A DNA stretch of 64,000 bases, from positions 806,001 through 870,000 of the forward strand of contig NZ_JAHKSI010000001.1 of assembly GCF_019720915.1 (NCBI RefSeq), read 5' to 3'. The translations under genes and the position numbers were made by a program. Of the stretch, positions 1-10,843 are shown one piece after another. The first letter of the stretch is position 1; each line of letters begins with the position of its first letter. The notes beneath the pieces were generated by a model, which did no database searches, was not told the DNA's origin, and was given only the letters and a program-made list of their open reading frames with translations. The stretch comes from Alkalihalobacillus sp. TS-13 (GTDB taxonomy: Bacteria; Bacillota; Bacilli; Bacillales; Fictibacillaceae).

Positions 1-1
1 G

Positions 2-955
2 CGTACATATGCTGAAGAGATTTTAGGCAAAACACTCGTTACCCATCAAACAGGCCCTGAAGGAAAAGAAGTTAAGCGTCTTCTAATTGAAGAGGGCTGT
101 GACATCAAGAAAGAATACTATGTAGGACTTGTATTGGACCGTGCTACTTCACGTGTCGTCATGATGGCATCTGAAGAAGGCGGTACTGAAATCGAAGAGG
201 TAGCAGAAAAGACACCTGAAAAAATCTTTAAAGAAGTGATCGATCCGGTAGTTGGACTTAGTCCTTACCAGGCTCGCCGCTTAGCTTTCAACATCAATAT
301 TCCGAAAGAGCTCGTGAATAAAGCAGTCAAGTTCATGATGGGCTTATATACTGTGTTTGTTGAGAAGGATTGCTCAATTGCAGAAATCAACCCTCTCGTA
401 ACGACTGGGGATGGAAATGTAATGGCGCTTGATGCGAAATTGAACTTTGATTCAAACGCATTATTCCGTCATAAAGATATTCTTGAATTGCGTGACTTGG
501 ATGAAGAGGATCCTAAGGAAATCGAAGCTTCTAAGTACGACCTCAGCTATATCTCCTTAGACGGTAATATCGGTTGTATGGTTAACGGAGCAGGTCTTGC
601 AATGTCAACGATGGATATCATCAAATATTACGGCGGGGATCCTGCGAACTTCCTTGATGTTGGGGGCGGTGCAACAGCTGATAAGGTAACTGAAGCCTTC
701 AAGATCATCTTGTCTGATCATAATGTAAAAGGAATCTTCGTAAACATTTTCGGTGGAATCATGAAATGTGATGTCATTGCTGAAGGTGTAATCGAAGCTA
801 CGAAACAAGTAGGTCTTGAACTTCCTCTAGTTGTACGTCTGGAAGGAACGAACGTAGACCTTGGTAAAAAATTGTTGAATGAATCCGGATTGAATATCAC
901 TGCAGCTGAGTCTATGGCTGACGGTGCAGAAAAAATCGTTTCACTAGTGAAGTAG
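2..955 (+). CDS. sucC: Succinate-CoA ligase beta subunit, 5' end missing
   Basis: This is the ADP-forming beta subunit of succinyl-CoA synthetase, which converts succinyl-CoA to succinate with substrate-level phosphorylation in the TCA cycle. The reading frame is already open at base 2, so the window cuts the gene. About 317 residues remain, and the family is near 386, so roughly 70 N-terminal residues (part of the ATP-grasp fold) lie outside. Visible are the end of the ATP-grasp region (EINPLV, about residue 90 of the fragment) and the C-terminal ligase domain with [14 protein letters not shown] and [10 protein letters not shown]. sucD follows after 18 bp, as expected for the two-subunit enzyme. 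Confidence 0.97.
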   Translation, partial: RTYAEEILGKTLVTHQTGPEGKEVKRLLIEEGCDIKKEYYVGLVLDRATSRVVMMASEEGGTEIEEVAEKTPEKIFKEVIDPVVGLSPYQARRLAFNINIPKELVNKAVKFMMGLYTVFVEKDCSIAEINPLVTTGDGNVMALDAKLNFDSNALFRHKDILELRDLDEEDPKEIEASKYDLSYISLDGNIGCMVNGAGLAMSTMDIIKYYGGDPANFLDVGGGATADKVTEAFKIILSDHNVKGIFVNIFGGIMKCDVIAEGVIEATKQVGLELPLVVRLEGTNVDLGKKLLNESGLNITAAESMADGAEKIVSLVK

Positions 956-973
956 GAAGGTGGGGAAAACTCG

Positions 974-1882
974 ATGAGCGTTTATGTTAATAAAGATACG
1001 AAAGTAATCGTACAAGGGATCACAGGTTCAACAGCCCTTTTCCATACGAAGCAAATGCTTGAATACGGTACTAAAATCGTTGGTGGAGTGACGCCTGGTA
1101 AAGGTGGTACAGAAGTTGAAGGAGTTCCTGTATTCAACACAGTTGAAGATGCAGTGAAAGAAACTGGAGCGAATGCTTCTGTCATTTATGTGCCTGCACC
1201 ATTCGCTGCAGACGCGATCCTTGAAGCGGTAGATGCAGACCTTGACCTAGCCATCTGTATCACAGAACACATTCCGGTAATGGATATGGTGAAAGTCAAG
1301 CGTTATATGGAAGGGAAGAAGACACGCTTGGTTGGTCCGAACTGTCCAGGTGTCATCACTCCAGAAGAATGCAAAATCGGAATCATGCCTGGCTATATCC
1401 ATAAGAAAGGACATGTCGGGGTTGTTTCCCGTTCTGGAACATTGACTTATGAAGCAGTCCATCAGCTGTCTCAAGCTGGTATCGGCCAATCTACAGCAGT
1501 TGGTATCGGTGGGGACCCAGTCAATGGTACAGACTTCATCGACGTCCTTAAAGCATTCAATGAGGATGAAGATACTTATGCAGTCATCATGATCGGTGAA
1601 ATCGGTGGTACTGCTGAAGAGGAAGCTGCAGAGTGGGTAAAAGCGAACATGACGAAACCTGTTGTTGGATTCATCGGAGGTCAAACTGCACCTCCAGGAA
1701 AGCGCATGGGACATGCAGGTGCGATCATTTCAGGCGGTAAAGGTACAGCTGAAGAAAAGATCAAAACCATGAATGCGTGTGGAATCAAGGTTGCAGAAAC
1801 ACCATCTGTAATGGGAGAAACGTTGATTTCTGTATTGAAAGAACAGAATCTATTGGAAGCTTGCACAACACATAGCAAATAA
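974..1882 (+). CDS. sucD: Succinate-CoA ligase alpha subunit
   Basis: The alpha subunit binds CoA through an N-terminal Rossmann fold ([13 protein letters not shown] near residue 15) and carries the histidine phosphorylated during catalysis, seen here as His247 in GHAGAI. It has 302 residues, normal for the family. The ATG at 974 follows the strong ribosome binding site GGAAGGTGGGG. It forms a two-gene operon with sucC, ended by the hairpin at 1892-1971. Confidence 0.98.
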   Translation: MSVYVNKDTKVIVQGITGSTALFHTKQMLEYGTKIVGGVTPGKGGTEVEGVPVFNTVEDAVKETGANASVIYVPAPFAADAILEAVDADLDLAICITEHIPVMDMVKVKRYMEGKKTRLVGPNCPGVITPEECKIGIMPGYIHKKGHVGVVSRSGTLTYEAVHQLSQAGIGQSTAVGIGGDPVNGTDFIDVLKAFNEDEDTYAVIMIGEIGGTAEEEAAEWVKANMTKPVVGFIGGQTAPPGKRMGHAGAIISGGKGTAEEKIKTMNACGIKVAETPSVMGETLISVLKEQNLLEACTTHSK

Positions 1883-1891
1883 TACAACAAT

Positions 1892-1971
1892 GGGGCTGGC
1901 CCGAAGAAAGGTTTCAGACATCTCAGATTAGAGATGTCTGGTACTAACGGGAGCGGCTCCTGTTTCTTTTT
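1892..1971 (+). terminator. Branched rho-independent terminator after sucCD
   Basis: An outer stem pairs GGGGCT (1892-1897) with GGCTCC (1955-1960), using G-U pairs, and CCCG pairs with CGGG. It encloses a perfect 10-bp hairpin, CAGACATCTC (1915-1924) with GAGATGTCTG (1931-1940). The T-rich tract TGTTTCTTTTT follows. The form fits an intrinsic terminator. Confidence 0.7.
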
Positions 1972-1998
1972 GTACGGGCTGGCAGTTCGTCCGCAGAA

Positions 1999-2235
1999 CA
2001 AATGTTTGTTGCTAATGGAATGTTGTAAAGAATGATGCTGAAACCTTTTGGCAGTGGAAATATGCGAGACTCCAGCGGGAAAAGCAAGCTAAGCGAGACC
2101 ACGCAATCTTTTAAAGGATCTTCGACTATAATAAGGACCTTCGACTAAATTCAACCACGTCCTGTGGTGAACGTCGAAGCCAGCACATCCTGTTCAAGTG
2201 AGGAGGCTTGCAGATTGCCTGCGGCCTAAAGAAAC
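1999..2235 (+). repeat. Repeat family B, copy 1 (truncated, with inserted hairpin module)
   Basis: Matches the left half of the dispersed B element (GCGAGACTCC, AGCGGGAAAAGC, AGCGAGACC, GAGGAGGCTTGC) and most resembles the copy at 49351-49646. The right half, present in other copies, is missing. Between the halves sits a module starting TTTTAAAGGATCTTCGACTA that is also found in the copy at 28901. In this module CTTCGAC (2139-2145) pairs with GTCGAAG (2173-2179) and ACCAC (2154-2158) with GTGGT (2164-2168). The gap 1972-2393 holds no gene that I can support. Confidence 0.75.
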
Positions 2236-2393
2236 CAACTATACTTTTTATACATAAAAATCAGAGCAAGAAAATAAAGGTGAATTGCCTATACATATCG
2301 AACCAATCGTGAAGAAGATTTTTCCTCAAGTGGATTACATTATACAAAATCGTAATAAAACATGCCAGTTTATAAAAAGAGGAGATCGATTCA

Positions 2394-3281
2394 TTGTTAA
2401 GTAGAAAGAAAGAACGCCTTTTATTTTTATCTGAGTGCAATGGTTTGGGGATTAAAACTTTGTCTAGAATGATTAGGGAAGACAGTACACTTGAAAAAGT
2501 GTTTCAAATGAGTAATCATCAATTAAAGACACAGTATCTTCTTTCCGAATCGACTTTAATCCAAATCAAGGACAAAACGGAGCAAGAAAAATTTTTGAAG
2601 AAATCCCAGAAATACAAGGGTAGCAACATCGAAGTCATTACAATATTCGATACGGAGTATCCTTCCTTATTGAAGGAAATTTTCGATCCACCGCTGGTGC
2701 TATATGTAAAAGGGGATACGAGTCTTTTGTATGGAGGAAAAATATTAAGTGTCGTCGGTACAAGAGATGCGTCAATAAATGGTCTGCGCAGCCTCGAGAA
2801 AATAATCACTCCCATGATTGAACAAGGCTGGACCATTGTCAGTGGACTGGCGTACGGAATTGATATTTCAGCACATCGTATCACGATGACATCAAATGGG
2901 CGTACGATTGCTGTTTTGGGCAGCGGGTTCAATCATATTTATCCGCGGGAACATGCCGATGACGCGCAAAGGATCGCCTCGGAACATCTTTTGATTTCCG
3001 AATTCCCACCTGATCGGAAACCGGCGAAGTGGCAGTTTCCGATGAGAAACAGGATTATAAGCGGGCTTTCAAGGGGAACATTGATTGTAGAGGCTCGTGA
3101 AAAGAGTGGCTCGTTGATAACTGGTGATCAAGCACTTCAACAAGGAAGAGAAGTTTTTGCGGTGCCTGGTTCGATATTAGAACCACGTACAATGGGTACA
3201 CATCACTTGATACAACAAGGCGCAAAGCTTGCAGCGAGTGCGGAAGATATTTTTGAAGAGTTGTCTGACTTTAAATCTTAA
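2394..3281 (+). CDS. dprA: DNA processing protein DprA
   Basis: DprA protects incoming single-stranded DNA during transformation and loads RecA onto it. The protein has 295 residues. The N-terminal part (about 1-70) resembles a helix-hairpin-helix/SAM-like region (GLGIKTL). The Rossmann-like core follows, with VVGTRDAS near residue 120, IVSGLAYGID, LGSGFNHIYP, FPMRNRIISGLS and EAREKSGSLIT. The start is TTG at 2394, chosen because AGAGGAGA lies about ten bases upstream and no ATG fits. Position between sucD and topA matches B. subtilis. Presence of the gene suggests, but does not prove, competence. Confidence 0.95.
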   Translation: MLSRKKERLLFLSECNGLGIKTLSRMIREDSTLEKVFQMSNHQLKTQYLLSESTLIQIKDKTEQEKFLKKSQKYKGSNIEVITIFDTEYPSLLKEIFDPPLVLYVKGDTSLLYGGKILSVVGTRDASINGLRSLEKIITPMIEQGWTIVSGLAYGIDISAHRITMTSNGRTIAVLGSGFNHIYPREHADDAQRIASEHLLISEFPPDRKPAKWQFPMRNRIISGLSRGTLIVEAREKSGSLITGDQALQQGREVFAVPGSILEPRTMGTHHLIQQGAKLAASAEDIFEELSDFKS

Positions 3282-3283
3282 GT

Positions 3284-3313
3284 TTGACAAACCAACATAC
3301 TATATACAATAAT
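3284..3313 (+). promoter_or_regulatory. Probable SigA promoter of topA
   Basis: A perfect -35 TTGACA (3284-3289) is followed 15 bp later by TACAAT (3305-3310). An alternative -10, AATAAT (3308-3313), gives an 18-bp spacer. It lies directly after the dprA stop and 44-73 bp upstream of topA. Inferred from consensus only. Confidence 0.5.
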
Positions 3314-3356
3314 AGGGAAGATTTTAAAATTAAAAAAGGGGGAGACAGATAGAATT

Positions 3357-5426
3357 ATGGCTGATTACTTAGTAATAGTAGAATCTCCCGCCAAAGCAAA
3401 AACGATTGAAAAATATTTAGGAAAAAAATATATCGTAAAAGCTTCCATGGGACATGTACGTGATTTACCGAAAAGCCAAATGGGTGTTGATGTAAATAAC
3501 GATTTTGAACCTAGATACATTACGATCAGAGGGAAAGGTCCCGTATTGAAAGACCTGAAGACCGCTGCAAAGAAAGTAAAAAAGATTTTTCTCGCAGCTG
3601 ACCCCGATCGTGAAGGAGAAGCGATTGCTTGGCATTTGGCCCATAGCCTTGAAATGGACGATAAATCTGATTGTCGAGTTGTGTTCAATGAAATTACGAA
3701 ACAAGCTATCAAAGACTCGTTCAAGAGACCTCGCAAGATCAACATGGATCTTGTAGATGCCCAACAAGCGAGACGGATTCTCGATCGACTTGTCGGATAT
3801 AACATCAGTCCTTTGTTATGGAAGAAAGTAAAAAAAGGATTAAGTGCTGGTCGTGTCCAAACCGTGGCATTACGCTTGATTGTCGAACGTGAAAAAGAAA
3901 TACAGAATTTCAAACCAGAAGAATACTGGAAAATCAAAGCGTTATTCAATAAAAATGGTGAACAATTCGAAGCGTCCTTCTTTGAGTTGAATGGTGAAAA
4001 GGTTGAACTTTCGAATGAAGAAAAAGTGAAGGAAGTCTTGAAGCACATCAAAGGTGAATCATTTGATGTCACTTCTGTCCTGAAGAAAGAGCGTAAAAGA
4101 AATCCAGCCGCTCCATTTACAACTTCTTCATTGCAACAGGAAGCAGCAAGAAAATTGAATTTTCGTGCAAAGAAAACGATGATGATGGCGCAACAATTAT
4201 ACGAAGGAATCGATATTGGGAAAGAAGGGACTGTCGGTCTTATCACCTATATGAGAACCGATTCCACTCGTGTATCTGATGTAGCCAAAAATGAAGCACG
4301 CGATTATATTACAGAACAATATGGATCGAAATTCACGAGCAGTCGACCGACTGGAAAAAAATCCAATAATGCGCAGGATGCCCACGAAGCGGTGCGCCCG
4401 ACGTCGACCCTTCGGGATCCGAAAGCAGTCAAACCGTATTTGAGCCGGGATCAATATCGTTTATATAAATTGATTTGGGAACGTTTCGTTGCAAGTCAGA
4501 TGGCACCAGCGATCATGGATACGATGGCGGTCAACCTGGACAATAACGGAGTACGTTTCCGTGCAAACGGTTCAAAAGTGAAATTCCCTGGATTCATGAA
4601 AGTTTATGTAGAAGGTAACGATGATAACAAGAAAGATGAAGATAAGATTCTTCCAGACCTGAAAGAGGGAGACTCGGTCAAAACCGAAGATATTGAACCG
4701 AGCCAGCACTTCACTCAGCCTCCACCGAGATATTCAGAGGCAAGGTTGGTCAAAACGATGGAGGAACTTGGAATCGGACGACCATCTACTTACGCACCGA
4801 CTCTCGATACGATTCAACGTCGTGGATATGTGGCATTAGACGCTCGGAAGTTCGTACCGACTGAACTTGGGGAAATTGTACTGGAGCTGATCCTTGAGTT
4901 TTTCCCTGAAGTCATTGATGTCGAGTTTACTGCTGAAATGGAAACGAGTCTCGACCATATCGAGGAAGGTACAGAAGAGTGGAAGAAAATTATTGCTGCC
5001 TTTTATAAAGAATTCGAGAAAAAATTGAAGGTTGCAGAGGAAGAAATGAAGGAAGTAGAGATCCAGGACGAACCTGCCGGTGAAAATTGTGAGAAATGCG
5101 GCAGCGAGATGGTCTATAAAATGGGTCGATACGGGAAGTTCATGGCTTGCTCGAATTTTCCTGACTGTAGAAATACGAAACCGATTGTCAAGGATATCGG
5201 TGTAAAATGTCCAAAATGTAATGAAGGAAATGTCGTTGAGCGAAAGAGTAAAAAGAGGCGCATCTTCTATGGTTGCGATCGATATCCTAACTGTGATTTC
5301 GTTTCATGGGATAAACCGATCAGCCGACCTTGCCCGAAGTGCGAAAGTTTACTCGTCGAAAAGAAAACGAAGAAAAGCAACACGATCCAGTGTACGAATT
5401 GCGACTACAAAGAGAAACAAAATTAG
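3357..5426 (+). CDS. topA: DNA topoisomerase I (type IA)
   Basis: Relaxes negative supercoils by cutting and rejoining one DNA strand. It has 689 residues, close to the Bacillus length. The TOPRIM domain opens the protein ([15 protein letters not shown] near residue 8) and contains the acidic metal-binding motif DPDREGEA near residue 82. The nucleophile is Tyr298 in [10 protein letters not shown]. Three C-terminal four-cysteine zinc ribbons begin at Cys578, Cys618 and Cys659 and help bind single-stranded DNA. The ribosome binding site GGGGGAG precedes the ATG. trmFO follows after 11 bp, so the two are likely co-transcribed. Confidence 0.98.
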   Translation: MADYLVIVESPAKAKTIEKYLGKKYIVKASMGHVRDLPKSQMGVDVNNDFEPRYITIRGKGPVLKDLKTAAKKVKKIFLAADPDREGEAIAWHLAHSLEMDDKSDCRVVFNEITKQAIKDSFKRPRKINMDLVDAQQARRILDRLVGYNISPLLWKKVKKGLSAGRVQTVALRLIVEREKEIQNFKPEEYWKIKALFNKNGEQFEASFFELNGEKVELSNEEKVKEVLKHIKGESFDVTSVLKKERKRNPAAPFTTSSLQQEAARKLNFRAKKTMMMAQQLYEGIDIGKEGTVGLITYMRTDSTRVSDVAKNEARDYITEQYGSKFTSSRPTGKKSNNAQDAHEAVRPTSTLRDPKAVKPYLSRDQYRLYKLIWERFVASQMAPAIMDTMAVNLDNNGVRFRANGSKVKFPGFMKVYVEGNDDNKKDEDKILPDLKEGDSVKTEDIEPSQHFTQPPPRYSEARLVKTMEELGIGRPSTYAPTLDTIQRRGYVALDARKFVPTELGEIVLELILEFFPEVIDVEFTAEMETSLDHIEEGTEEWKKIIAAFYKEFEKKLKVAEEEMKEVEIQDEPAGENCEKCGSEMVYKMGRYGKFMACSNFPDCRNTKPIVKDIGVKCPKCNEGNVVERKSKKRRIFYGCDRYPNCDFVSWDKPISRPCPKCESLLVEKKTKKSNTIQCTNCDYKEKQN

Positions 5427-5437
5427 GGTGATGGAAA

Positions 5438-6745
5438 TTGAATTTACAAGCAGTTAATGTCGTAGGTGCAGGGCTAGCAGGAAGTGAAGCTGCTTGGCAG
5501 TTAGCAAAACGCGGAATTAAAGTCAATCTATATGAAATGAGACCGAAAAGACAGACACCTGCACACCATACGGATAAATTTGCAGAGTTGGTTTGCAGCA
5601 ACTCACTTCGTTCAAATGCCTTGACTAATGCAGTAGGGGTACTAAAAGAAGAAATGAGACATTTGGATTCGGTCATCATTCAAAGTGCGGATGACTGTTC
5701 TGTCCCTGCCGGTGGTGCACTTGCAGTTGACCGGCATGAATTTGCAGCGAAGGTGACAGAACGCGTGAAAGATCATCCGAATGTGACAGTCTTCGGAGAA
5801 GAAATCCGTGATATTCCCGAAGGACCTACGATCATTGCAACTGGTCCATTGACTTCGGAAGATCTGTCAAAAGCGCTATTATCTCTGACAGGTGAAGAGT
5901 ATCTTTATTTCTATGATGCTGCAGCACCAATTATTGAAGTGGATAGCATCGATCGTGATAAAGTTTATTTGAAATCCCGATATGATAAAGGGGAAGCCGC
6001 ATACCTGAACTGTCCGATGACAGAAGCGGAATTCGATCGTTTTTATGATGCGCTTATTTCAGCCGAAACGGTCCCTTTGAAAGAATTCGAGAAAGAAATT
6101 TTCTTTGAAGGGTGCATGCCAGTCGAGGTGATGGCAAAGCGGGGAAAGAAGACCTTGCTTTTCGGACCAATGAAACCAGTAGGATTAGAAGATCCGAAAA
6201 CCGGGAAACAACCATATGCAGTTGTTCAATTACGACAGGACAACAAGACTGGAACACTCTATAACATCGTAGGTTTCCAAACACATATGAAATGGGGTCC
6301 GCAGAAAGAAGTCATAAGATCGATCCCGGGTTTGGAAAGTGCGGAGATCGTTCGATATGGTGTCATGCATCGGAATACGTTTATCAATTCACCAAATTTA
6401 CTTAGACCGACATACCAGTATAAAGACCGTGCTGATTTGTTCTTCGCCGGTCAGATGACAGGTGTGGAAGGTTATGTGGAAAGTGCAGCTTCCGGTTTGA
6501 TCGCAGGAATCAACGCGGCTCGTCTTGTTCAAGATCAAGAACCAGTTGTTTTCCCGCTGGAAACGGCATTAGGCGGAATGGCAGAATATATTACGACTGC
6601 CAACCCGGATAACTTCCAGCCGATCAATGCAAATTTCGGATTATTTCCTCCGCTTGATAAGAGAATCAAGAATAAGAAGGAACGGTACGAAAAGATTGCT
6701 GAGAGAGCACTGGGAACAATTCAGAATTTTTTAACAAAAGTGTGA
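5438..6745 (+). CDS. trmFO: Folate/FAD-dependent tRNA (uracil-54-C5)-methyltransferase
   Basis: Makes ribothymidine at position 54 of tRNA using methylenetetrahydrofolate and FADH2. It has 435 residues with an N-terminal FAD-binding motif [12 protein letters not shown] (residues 8-19). The two cysteines important for catalysis in the B. subtilis enzyme are present at matching positions, Cys53 (ELVCSNSL) and Cys226 (FEGCMPVE). The start is TTG at 5438, with GGGTGATGG just upstream. Also known as gid. It lies between topA and xerC as in B. subtilis. Confidence 0.97.
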   Translation: MNLQAVNVVGAGLAGSEAAWQLAKRGIKVNLYEMRPKRQTPAHHTDKFAELVCSNSLRSNALTNAVGVLKEEMRHLDSVIIQSADDCSVPAGGALAVDRHEFAAKVTERVKDHPNVTVFGEEIRDIPEGPTIIATGPLTSEDLSKALLSLTGEEYLYFYDAAAPIIEVDSIDRDKVYLKSRYDKGEAAYLNCPMTEAEFDRFYDALISAETVPLKEFEKEIFFEGCMPVEVMAKRGKKTLLFGPMKPVGLEDPKTGKQPYAVVQLRQDNKTGTLYNIVGFQTHMKWGPQKEVIRSIPGLESAEIVRYGVMHRNTFINSPNLLRPTYQYKDRADLFFAGQMTGVEGYVESAASGLIAGINAARLVQDQEPVVFPLETALGGMAEYITTANPDNFQPINANFGLFPPLDKRIKNKKERYEKIAERALGTIQNFLTKV

Positions 6746-6759
6746 ATATATATTGTCAA

Positions 6760-6794
6760 GGCCTCTAAGTTGTGATACGATTTAGGGGTCTTTA
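6760..6794 (+). terminator. Weak hairpin between trmFO and xerC
   Basis: GGCCTCTAA (6760-6768) pairs with TTAGGGGTC (6782-6790), including two G-U pairs, followed by only three T residues. It may slow or partly end transcription, but the T tract is poor. Confidence 0.3.
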
Positions 6795-6841
6795 TGCTAA
6801 TTGTTCCACTATTCAGAAAATAATAGGAAGTTGATCGTGAT

Positions 6842-7729
6842 ATGCAAGAAGACATTCGTCTTTTTATCGAATATCTACAAATTGAAAAAAATTGTTCGCA
6901 GCATACCGTCATCAATTATCAAGTTGACATCGACGATTTTGTGGAATTCATGAGGCAGCAAGGCATGTACCAATTTGCTGCTGTTTCTTATGTACATGTC
7001 CGTCACTATCTGACAATATTGCATGAAAAGAAATACGCCAGAAAAACTGTAGCAAGAAAAGTCTCAACATTAAGAAGTTTATATCGGTTTTTAATCAGAG
7101 AAGAACGCTTAGAACAGAATCCTTTTAAAAGTGCTAGTCTACCGAGACAAAACAAGCGACTCCCCAAATTCTTTTATGCAGAAGAACTTGAGGAGTTGTT
7201 TGAAGTTTCAGACTTAAACACCGCCTTGGGACAGAGGAATCAAACGTTGCTCGAACTTCTTTACGGAACGGGAATTCGAGTCAGTGAATGTTGTGGTCTT
7301 ACTCTGAAAGACATCGATCTTTCGATTGAAACGATTCTTGTAAGGGGAAAAGGGCGCAGGGAAAGATATGTCCCGATAGGCAGTTATGCAATCGAATCGT
7401 TGGACCGTTATTTGAATTCTGGCAGGAAGACATTAATGAAAACGAAAGAGCATGATAAACTCTTCGTGAATTATAAAGGGGATCCTCTGACGGACCGAGG
7501 TGTAAGGAAAGTTCTGAAAAAGATGATCGAAGCGACATCTTTGACGATGAACATCACCCCGCACATGCTGCGTCATACGTTTGCGACCCACTTGTTGAAT
7601 GAGGGTGCTGATTTGAGAGCAGTACAGGAACTATTGGGTCATTCCCAAATGTCTACCACTCAAATTTATACACACGTTACTAAAGATAGATTGCAGCAGA
7701 TGTATCGTAATTTTCATCCAAGAGCTTAA
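6842..7729 (+). CDS. xerC: Tyrosine recombinase XerC
   Basis: Acts with XerD at dif near the terminus to resolve chromosome dimers; called codV in B. subtilis. It has 295 residues: an N-terminal SAM-like core-binding domain (about 1-90) and a C-terminal catalytic domain. Catalytic residues visible are Arg146 (GIRVSE), His241 and Arg244 (HMLRHTF) and nucleophile Tyr276 (QIYTHV). The ATG at 6842 follows AGGAAG. It heads the codV-clpQ-clpY-codY order known from B. subtilis. I do not treat it as a mobile-element integrase because the context is entirely housekeeping. Confidence 0.95.
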   Translation: MQEDIRLFIEYLQIEKNCSQHTVINYQVDIDDFVEFMRQQGMYQFAAVSYVHVRHYLTILHEKKYARKTVARKVSTLRSLYRFLIREERLEQNPFKSASLPRQNKRLPKFFYAEELEELFEVSDLNTALGQRNQTLLELLYGTGIRVSECCGLTLKDIDLSIETILVRGKGRRERYVPIGSYAIESLDRYLNSGRKTLMKTKEHDKLFVNYKGDPLTDRGVRKVLKKMIEATSLTMNITPHMLRHTFATHLLNEGADLRAVQELLGHSQMSTTQIYTHVTKDRLQQMYRNFHPRA

Positions 7730-7765
7730 GCGGGGTGAGGATTCAATGATGGGAGGAGGTCTATT

Positions 7766-8308
7766 ATGAGTACATTCCATGCTACCACCATTTTTGCTGT
7801 CCATCATAAGGGTGGCTGTGCAATGGCAGGAGACGGGCAAGTGACTTTCGGAAATGCCGTAGTGATGAAACATACGGCGAAGAAGGTCCGAAAGTTATAC
7901 GACGGTAAAGTTCTAGCTGGATTTGCAGGTTCAGTCGCTGATGCCTTCACATTATTCGAAAAATTCGAAGCAAAACTTGAGGAATTCAACGGGAATTTGC
8001 AACGATCTGCAGTAGAACTTGCAAAAGAATGGCGTGGTGACAAGATGCTTCGAAAACTGGAAGCGATGTTGATCGTCATGAATAAAGAAACACTATTGCT
8101 TGTTTCCGGGACTGGTGAAGTCATTGAGCCGGATGATGGGATACTAGCCATCGGATCAGGTGGGAACTATGCTTTGTCGGCAGGAAGGGCGCTGAAAAGG
8201 CATGGTGAACATTTATCTGCAACAGACATCGCGAAAAGCGCATTAGAGATCGCTGCCGAGATCTGCGTTTATACGAATGACCAGATAATTGTTGAACAAT
8301 TAACTTGA
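7766..8308 (+). CDS. hslV: ATP-dependent protease subunit HslV (ClpQ)
   Basis: Proteolytic core of the HslVU (ClpQY, CodWX) protease. It has 180 residues. Compared with E. coli HslV, which begins its mature chain at TTI, this protein has a short extension, MSTFHA, before TTIFAV. The B. subtilis enzyme was reported to use its N-terminal serine as nucleophile, and Ser2 is present here. Conserved [18 protein letters not shown] and GSGGNYA are visible. A strong site, GGGAGGAGGT, precedes the ATG; hslU follows after 19 bp. Confidence 0.96.
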   Translation: MSTFHATTIFAVHHKGGCAMAGDGQVTFGNAVVMKHTAKKVRKLYDGKVLAGFAGSVADAFTLFEKFEAKLEEFNGNLQRSAVELAKEWRGDKMLRKLEAMLIVMNKETLLLVSGTGEVIEPDDGILAIGSGGNYALSAGRALKRHGEHLSATDIAKSALEIAAEICVYTNDQIIVEQLT

Positions 8309-8327
8309 AACGGGGGAGTTTGACACG

Positions 8328-9725
8328 ATGAAAATGGATTATACACCAAGACAAATTGTTGAACGACTTGATCAGTTTATTGTTGGTCAGAAAAATGCGA
8401 AGAAAGCGGTAGCTATTGCACTCCGAAACCGGTATCGCAGAAGTTTGATCGACGAATCGATAAGAGATGAAGTCGTACCGAAAAATATATTGATGATCGG
8501 TCCAACTGGTGTAGGGAAGACTGAAATCGCTAGAAGACTGGCTAAGATCGTCGGCGCGCCTTTTGTAAAAGTGGAAGCGACCAAGTTCACCGAAGTCGGT
8601 TATGTCGGCCGTGATGTCGAATCCATGGTCCGTGACCTGGTTGAAACATCAATCCGTATTGTAAAAGAAGAGAAGATGGCCTCGGTTAAAGATCCTGCCG
8701 AACAGAATGCGAATAAACGGCTAGTGGAATTGTTGGTTCCTTCAAAGAAACCCGAACAGACTTCTTATAAGAACCCTTTGGAAATGTTGTTCGGAAATCA
8801 ACAACAACAAGATCCGAACGACAATTCCGATACGGAAAAAGACCAGATTGCTTCAAAAAGGAAGCAGATCGCTCATCAACTGGCGCTTGGTGAATTGGAA
8901 GATCATTATGTCAACGTAGAGGTTGAGGAACAGAACCAGAATATGATGGATTTGTTCCAGGGCTCAGGAATGGAACAAATGGGGATGAATATGCAGGATA
9001 TGCTCGGCAATCTGATGCCGAAGAAAAAGAAAAAACGTAAGCTTACTGTAAAGGAAGCAAGAAAGGTCCTGACTCATGAAGAAGCACAAAAATTGATCGA
9101 TATGGACGAAGTTGGTCAAGAAGCTGTTACAAGAGCCGAACAAACGGGTATGATCTTTATAGATGAGATAGATAAGATTGCAGGTAGGGGTAATCAATCA
9201 GCAGATGTCTCGCGTGAAGGGGTGCAAAGAGATATATTGCCGATTGTAGAAGGATCGACAGTTGTTACGAAGTATGGACCTGTCAAGACAGATCATGTGT
9301 TGTTCGTAGCAGCAGGCGCGTTCCATATTGCAAAGCCTTCAGATCTTATACCTGAGCTCCAAGGGAGGTTTCCGATCCGGGTAGAACTGTCCAGTCTCAA
9401 CATTGATGATTTCGTATCAATCCTGGTAGACCCTGACAATGCGTTGACAAAACAATATATAGCACTTTTGCAAACTGAAGGTATAAACATAGAATTTTCT
9501 GACGATGCTATTCGTAGAATTGCGACAATCGCAACAGAAGTGAATCAAAATACTGACAATATTGGAGCTAGAAGGCTTCATACGATTTTGGAAAGGTTAT
9601 TGGAAGATTTATCTTTTGAAGCCCCGGATATTAATCTTGAGACGATTACAATTACTCCTGATTATGTCGATGAAAAACTAGGAGCCATTGCAAAAAATCG
9701 AGACTTGAGTCAGTATATCTTATAA
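8328..9725 (+). CDS. hslU: ATP-dependent unfoldase HslU (ClpY)
   Basis: AAA+ ATPase ring that unfolds proteins and feeds them to HslV. It has 465 residues. Walker A is GPTGVGKT at 58-65; Walker B is IFIDEID. The variable intermediate domain lies between, about 110-240, with a Gln/Met-rich stretch and the basic run KKKKKRK. The sensor/C-terminal region contains [12 protein letters not shown] and [10 protein letters not shown], and the C-terminal tail that docks on HslV ends SQYIL. ATG at 8328 with GGGGGAG upstream. Confidence 0.97.
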   Translation: MKMDYTPRQIVERLDQFIVGQKNAKKAVAIALRNRYRRSLIDESIRDEVVPKNILMIGPTGVGKTEIARRLAKIVGAPFVKVEATKFTEVGYVGRDVESMVRDLVETSIRIVKEEKMASVKDPAEQNANKRLVELLVPSKKPEQTSYKNPLEMLFGNQQQQDPNDNSDTEKDQIASKRKQIAHQLALGELEDHYVNVEVEEQNQNMMDLFQGSGMEQMGMNMQDMLGNLMPKKKKKRKLTVKEARKVLTHEEAQKLIDMDEVGQEAVTRAEQTGMIFIDEIDKIAGRGNQSADVSREGVQRDILPIVEGSTVVTKYGPVKTDHVLFVAAGAFHIAKPSDLIPELQGRFPIRVELSSLNIDDFVSILVDPDNALTKQYIALLQTEGINIEFSDDAIRRIATIATEVNQNTDNIGARRLHTILERLLEDLSFEAPDINLETITITPDYVDEKLGAIAKNRDLSQYIL

Positions 9726-9744
9726 CAATTAGGAGGAGTTACAA

Positions 9745-10524
9745 ATGAATTTATTAGAAAAAACGAGAAAGATCAATGCGTTATTACAAGAGTCTGGTGG
9801 TAAGCCAGTTAACTTTAAAGAAATGGCTGGTACTCTATGTGATGTAATCGAAGCAAATATTTTCGTAGTCAGCAGACGCGGGAAATTACTTGGATTCTCT
9901 CTTGTACAGGAAATTGAGAATGAGAGAATGAAGAAGATGCTCGTTGACAGACAATTCCCTACAGAATATACGAAAAACCTTTTCAACATTACAGAAACAT
10001 CTTCAAACTTGGACATCAACAGTGATTATACCGCTTTCCCTGTTGAAAACAAAGATCTATTTGGTAAAGGTCTTACGACAATCGTGCCGATCGTTGGTGC
10101 AGGGGAACGTCTAGGGACCTTGATTCTTTCACGTTTGAATGAATCGTTCAAGGATGACGATCTGATCCTGGCTGAATACGGCGCGACAGTTGTAGGTACT
10201 GAGATTCTCCGTGAAAAATCTGAAGAAATCGAAGAAGAAGCTCGTAATAAAGCAGTAGTGCAAATGGCGATCAGTTCATTATCTTACAGTGAATTAGAAG
10301 CCATCGAGCATATTTTCGAAGAATTAGATGGAAACGAGGGACTGCTTGTAGCAAGTAAAATTGCTGATAGAGTCGGGATAACACGTTCAGTGATTGTAAA
10401 CGCGCTTCGTAAACTTGAAAGTGCGGGTGTCATCGAATCACGCTCACTAGGAATGAAAGGTACGTATATCAAGGTATTGAATGATAAATTCTTACATGAG
10501 CTTTCTAAATTAAAAGCGATCTAA
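9745..10524 (+). CDS. codY: Global transcriptional regulator CodY
   Basis: Senses GTP and branched-chain amino acids and represses many stationary-phase, nitrogen and, in B. subtilis, motility genes. It has 259 residues, identical to the B. subtilis length. The N-terminal GAF domain (about 1-155) binds the amino acids; the winged helix-turn-helix is at about 203-224 ([12 protein letters not shown]). The site AGGAGG precedes the ATG. It ends the hslVU cluster and sits just upstream of fla/che. I saw no convincing CodY box before flgB. Confidence 0.98.
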   Translation: MNLLEKTRKINALLQESGGKPVNFKEMAGTLCDVIEANIFVVSRRGKLLGFSLVQEIENERMKKMLVDRQFPTEYTKNLFNITETSSNLDINSDYTAFPVENKDLFGKGLTTIVPIVGAGERLGTLILSRLNESFKDDDLILAEYGATVVGTEILREKSEEIEEEARNKAVVQMAISSLSYSELEAIEHIFEELDGNEGLLVASKIADRVGITRSVIVNALRKLESAGVIESRSLGMKGTYIKVLNDKFLHELSKLKAI

Positions 10525-10525
10525 A

Positions 10526-10567
10526 GAGGAAGAGGGACTGACCTCAGTGTCAGCCCCTCTTTTTTTC
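10526..10567 (+). terminator. Rho-independent terminator after codY
   Basis: GAGGGACTGAC (10532-10542) pairs with GTCAGCCCCTC (10549-10559) apart from one mismatch, and seven T residues follow. This separates the codY operon from fla/che. Confidence 0.85.
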
Positions 10568-10597
10568 TGGCTTTGTTATACTTTATTGTTGATTTAT

Positions 10598-10843
10598 GCG
10601 AAATTCACTCCCTTTCCGCGGGCATACGAAAAGCGGAAGCGACCCGTTTAGTCACGTAGGTCACTGGAAAACTAACGAGGAGGCTGTCGCCGCCGTAAGA
10701 AGTTTGAAGTGATCCAAGTGACTGGTCGTTGTGCTAGACATCACTTCCATTGCATTACCCCAATACTGCAAGCCTCCTCGCTCGTTCAGAGCTGCGGGGT
10801 CTCGCCTGGCTCGCTTTTCCCGCAGGAGTGTCGTAAATTTCGC
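10598..10843 (-). repeat. Repeat family B, copy 2 (inverted)
   Basis: A full copy in the opposite orientation to the other B elements. It starts GCGAAATTCACTCC and ends GTAAATTTCGC. On the - strand it carries the family marks in order: CTCCTGCGGG, AAAAGCGAGCCAGGC, GAGACCCCGCAG, GAGGAGGCTTGC, GAAGTGATGTCTAGC, ATCACTTC, AGCCTCCTCG, TTTTCCAGTGACCTACG and CGGAAGCG. Flanks CTTTGTTA and TTAACGAAG form an outer imperfect inverted pair. Confidence 0.8.

Noticed and set aside
2215-2245. Promoter for dprA (TTGCCT with TATACT)
   Set aside because: The 19-bp spacer, weak -35 and location in the tail of a repeat make it unconvincing.
6842-7729. XerC as a phage or element integrase
   Set aside because: Its length, motifs and topA-trmFO-hslVU context match chromosomal XerC; no att sites or phage genes are nearby.
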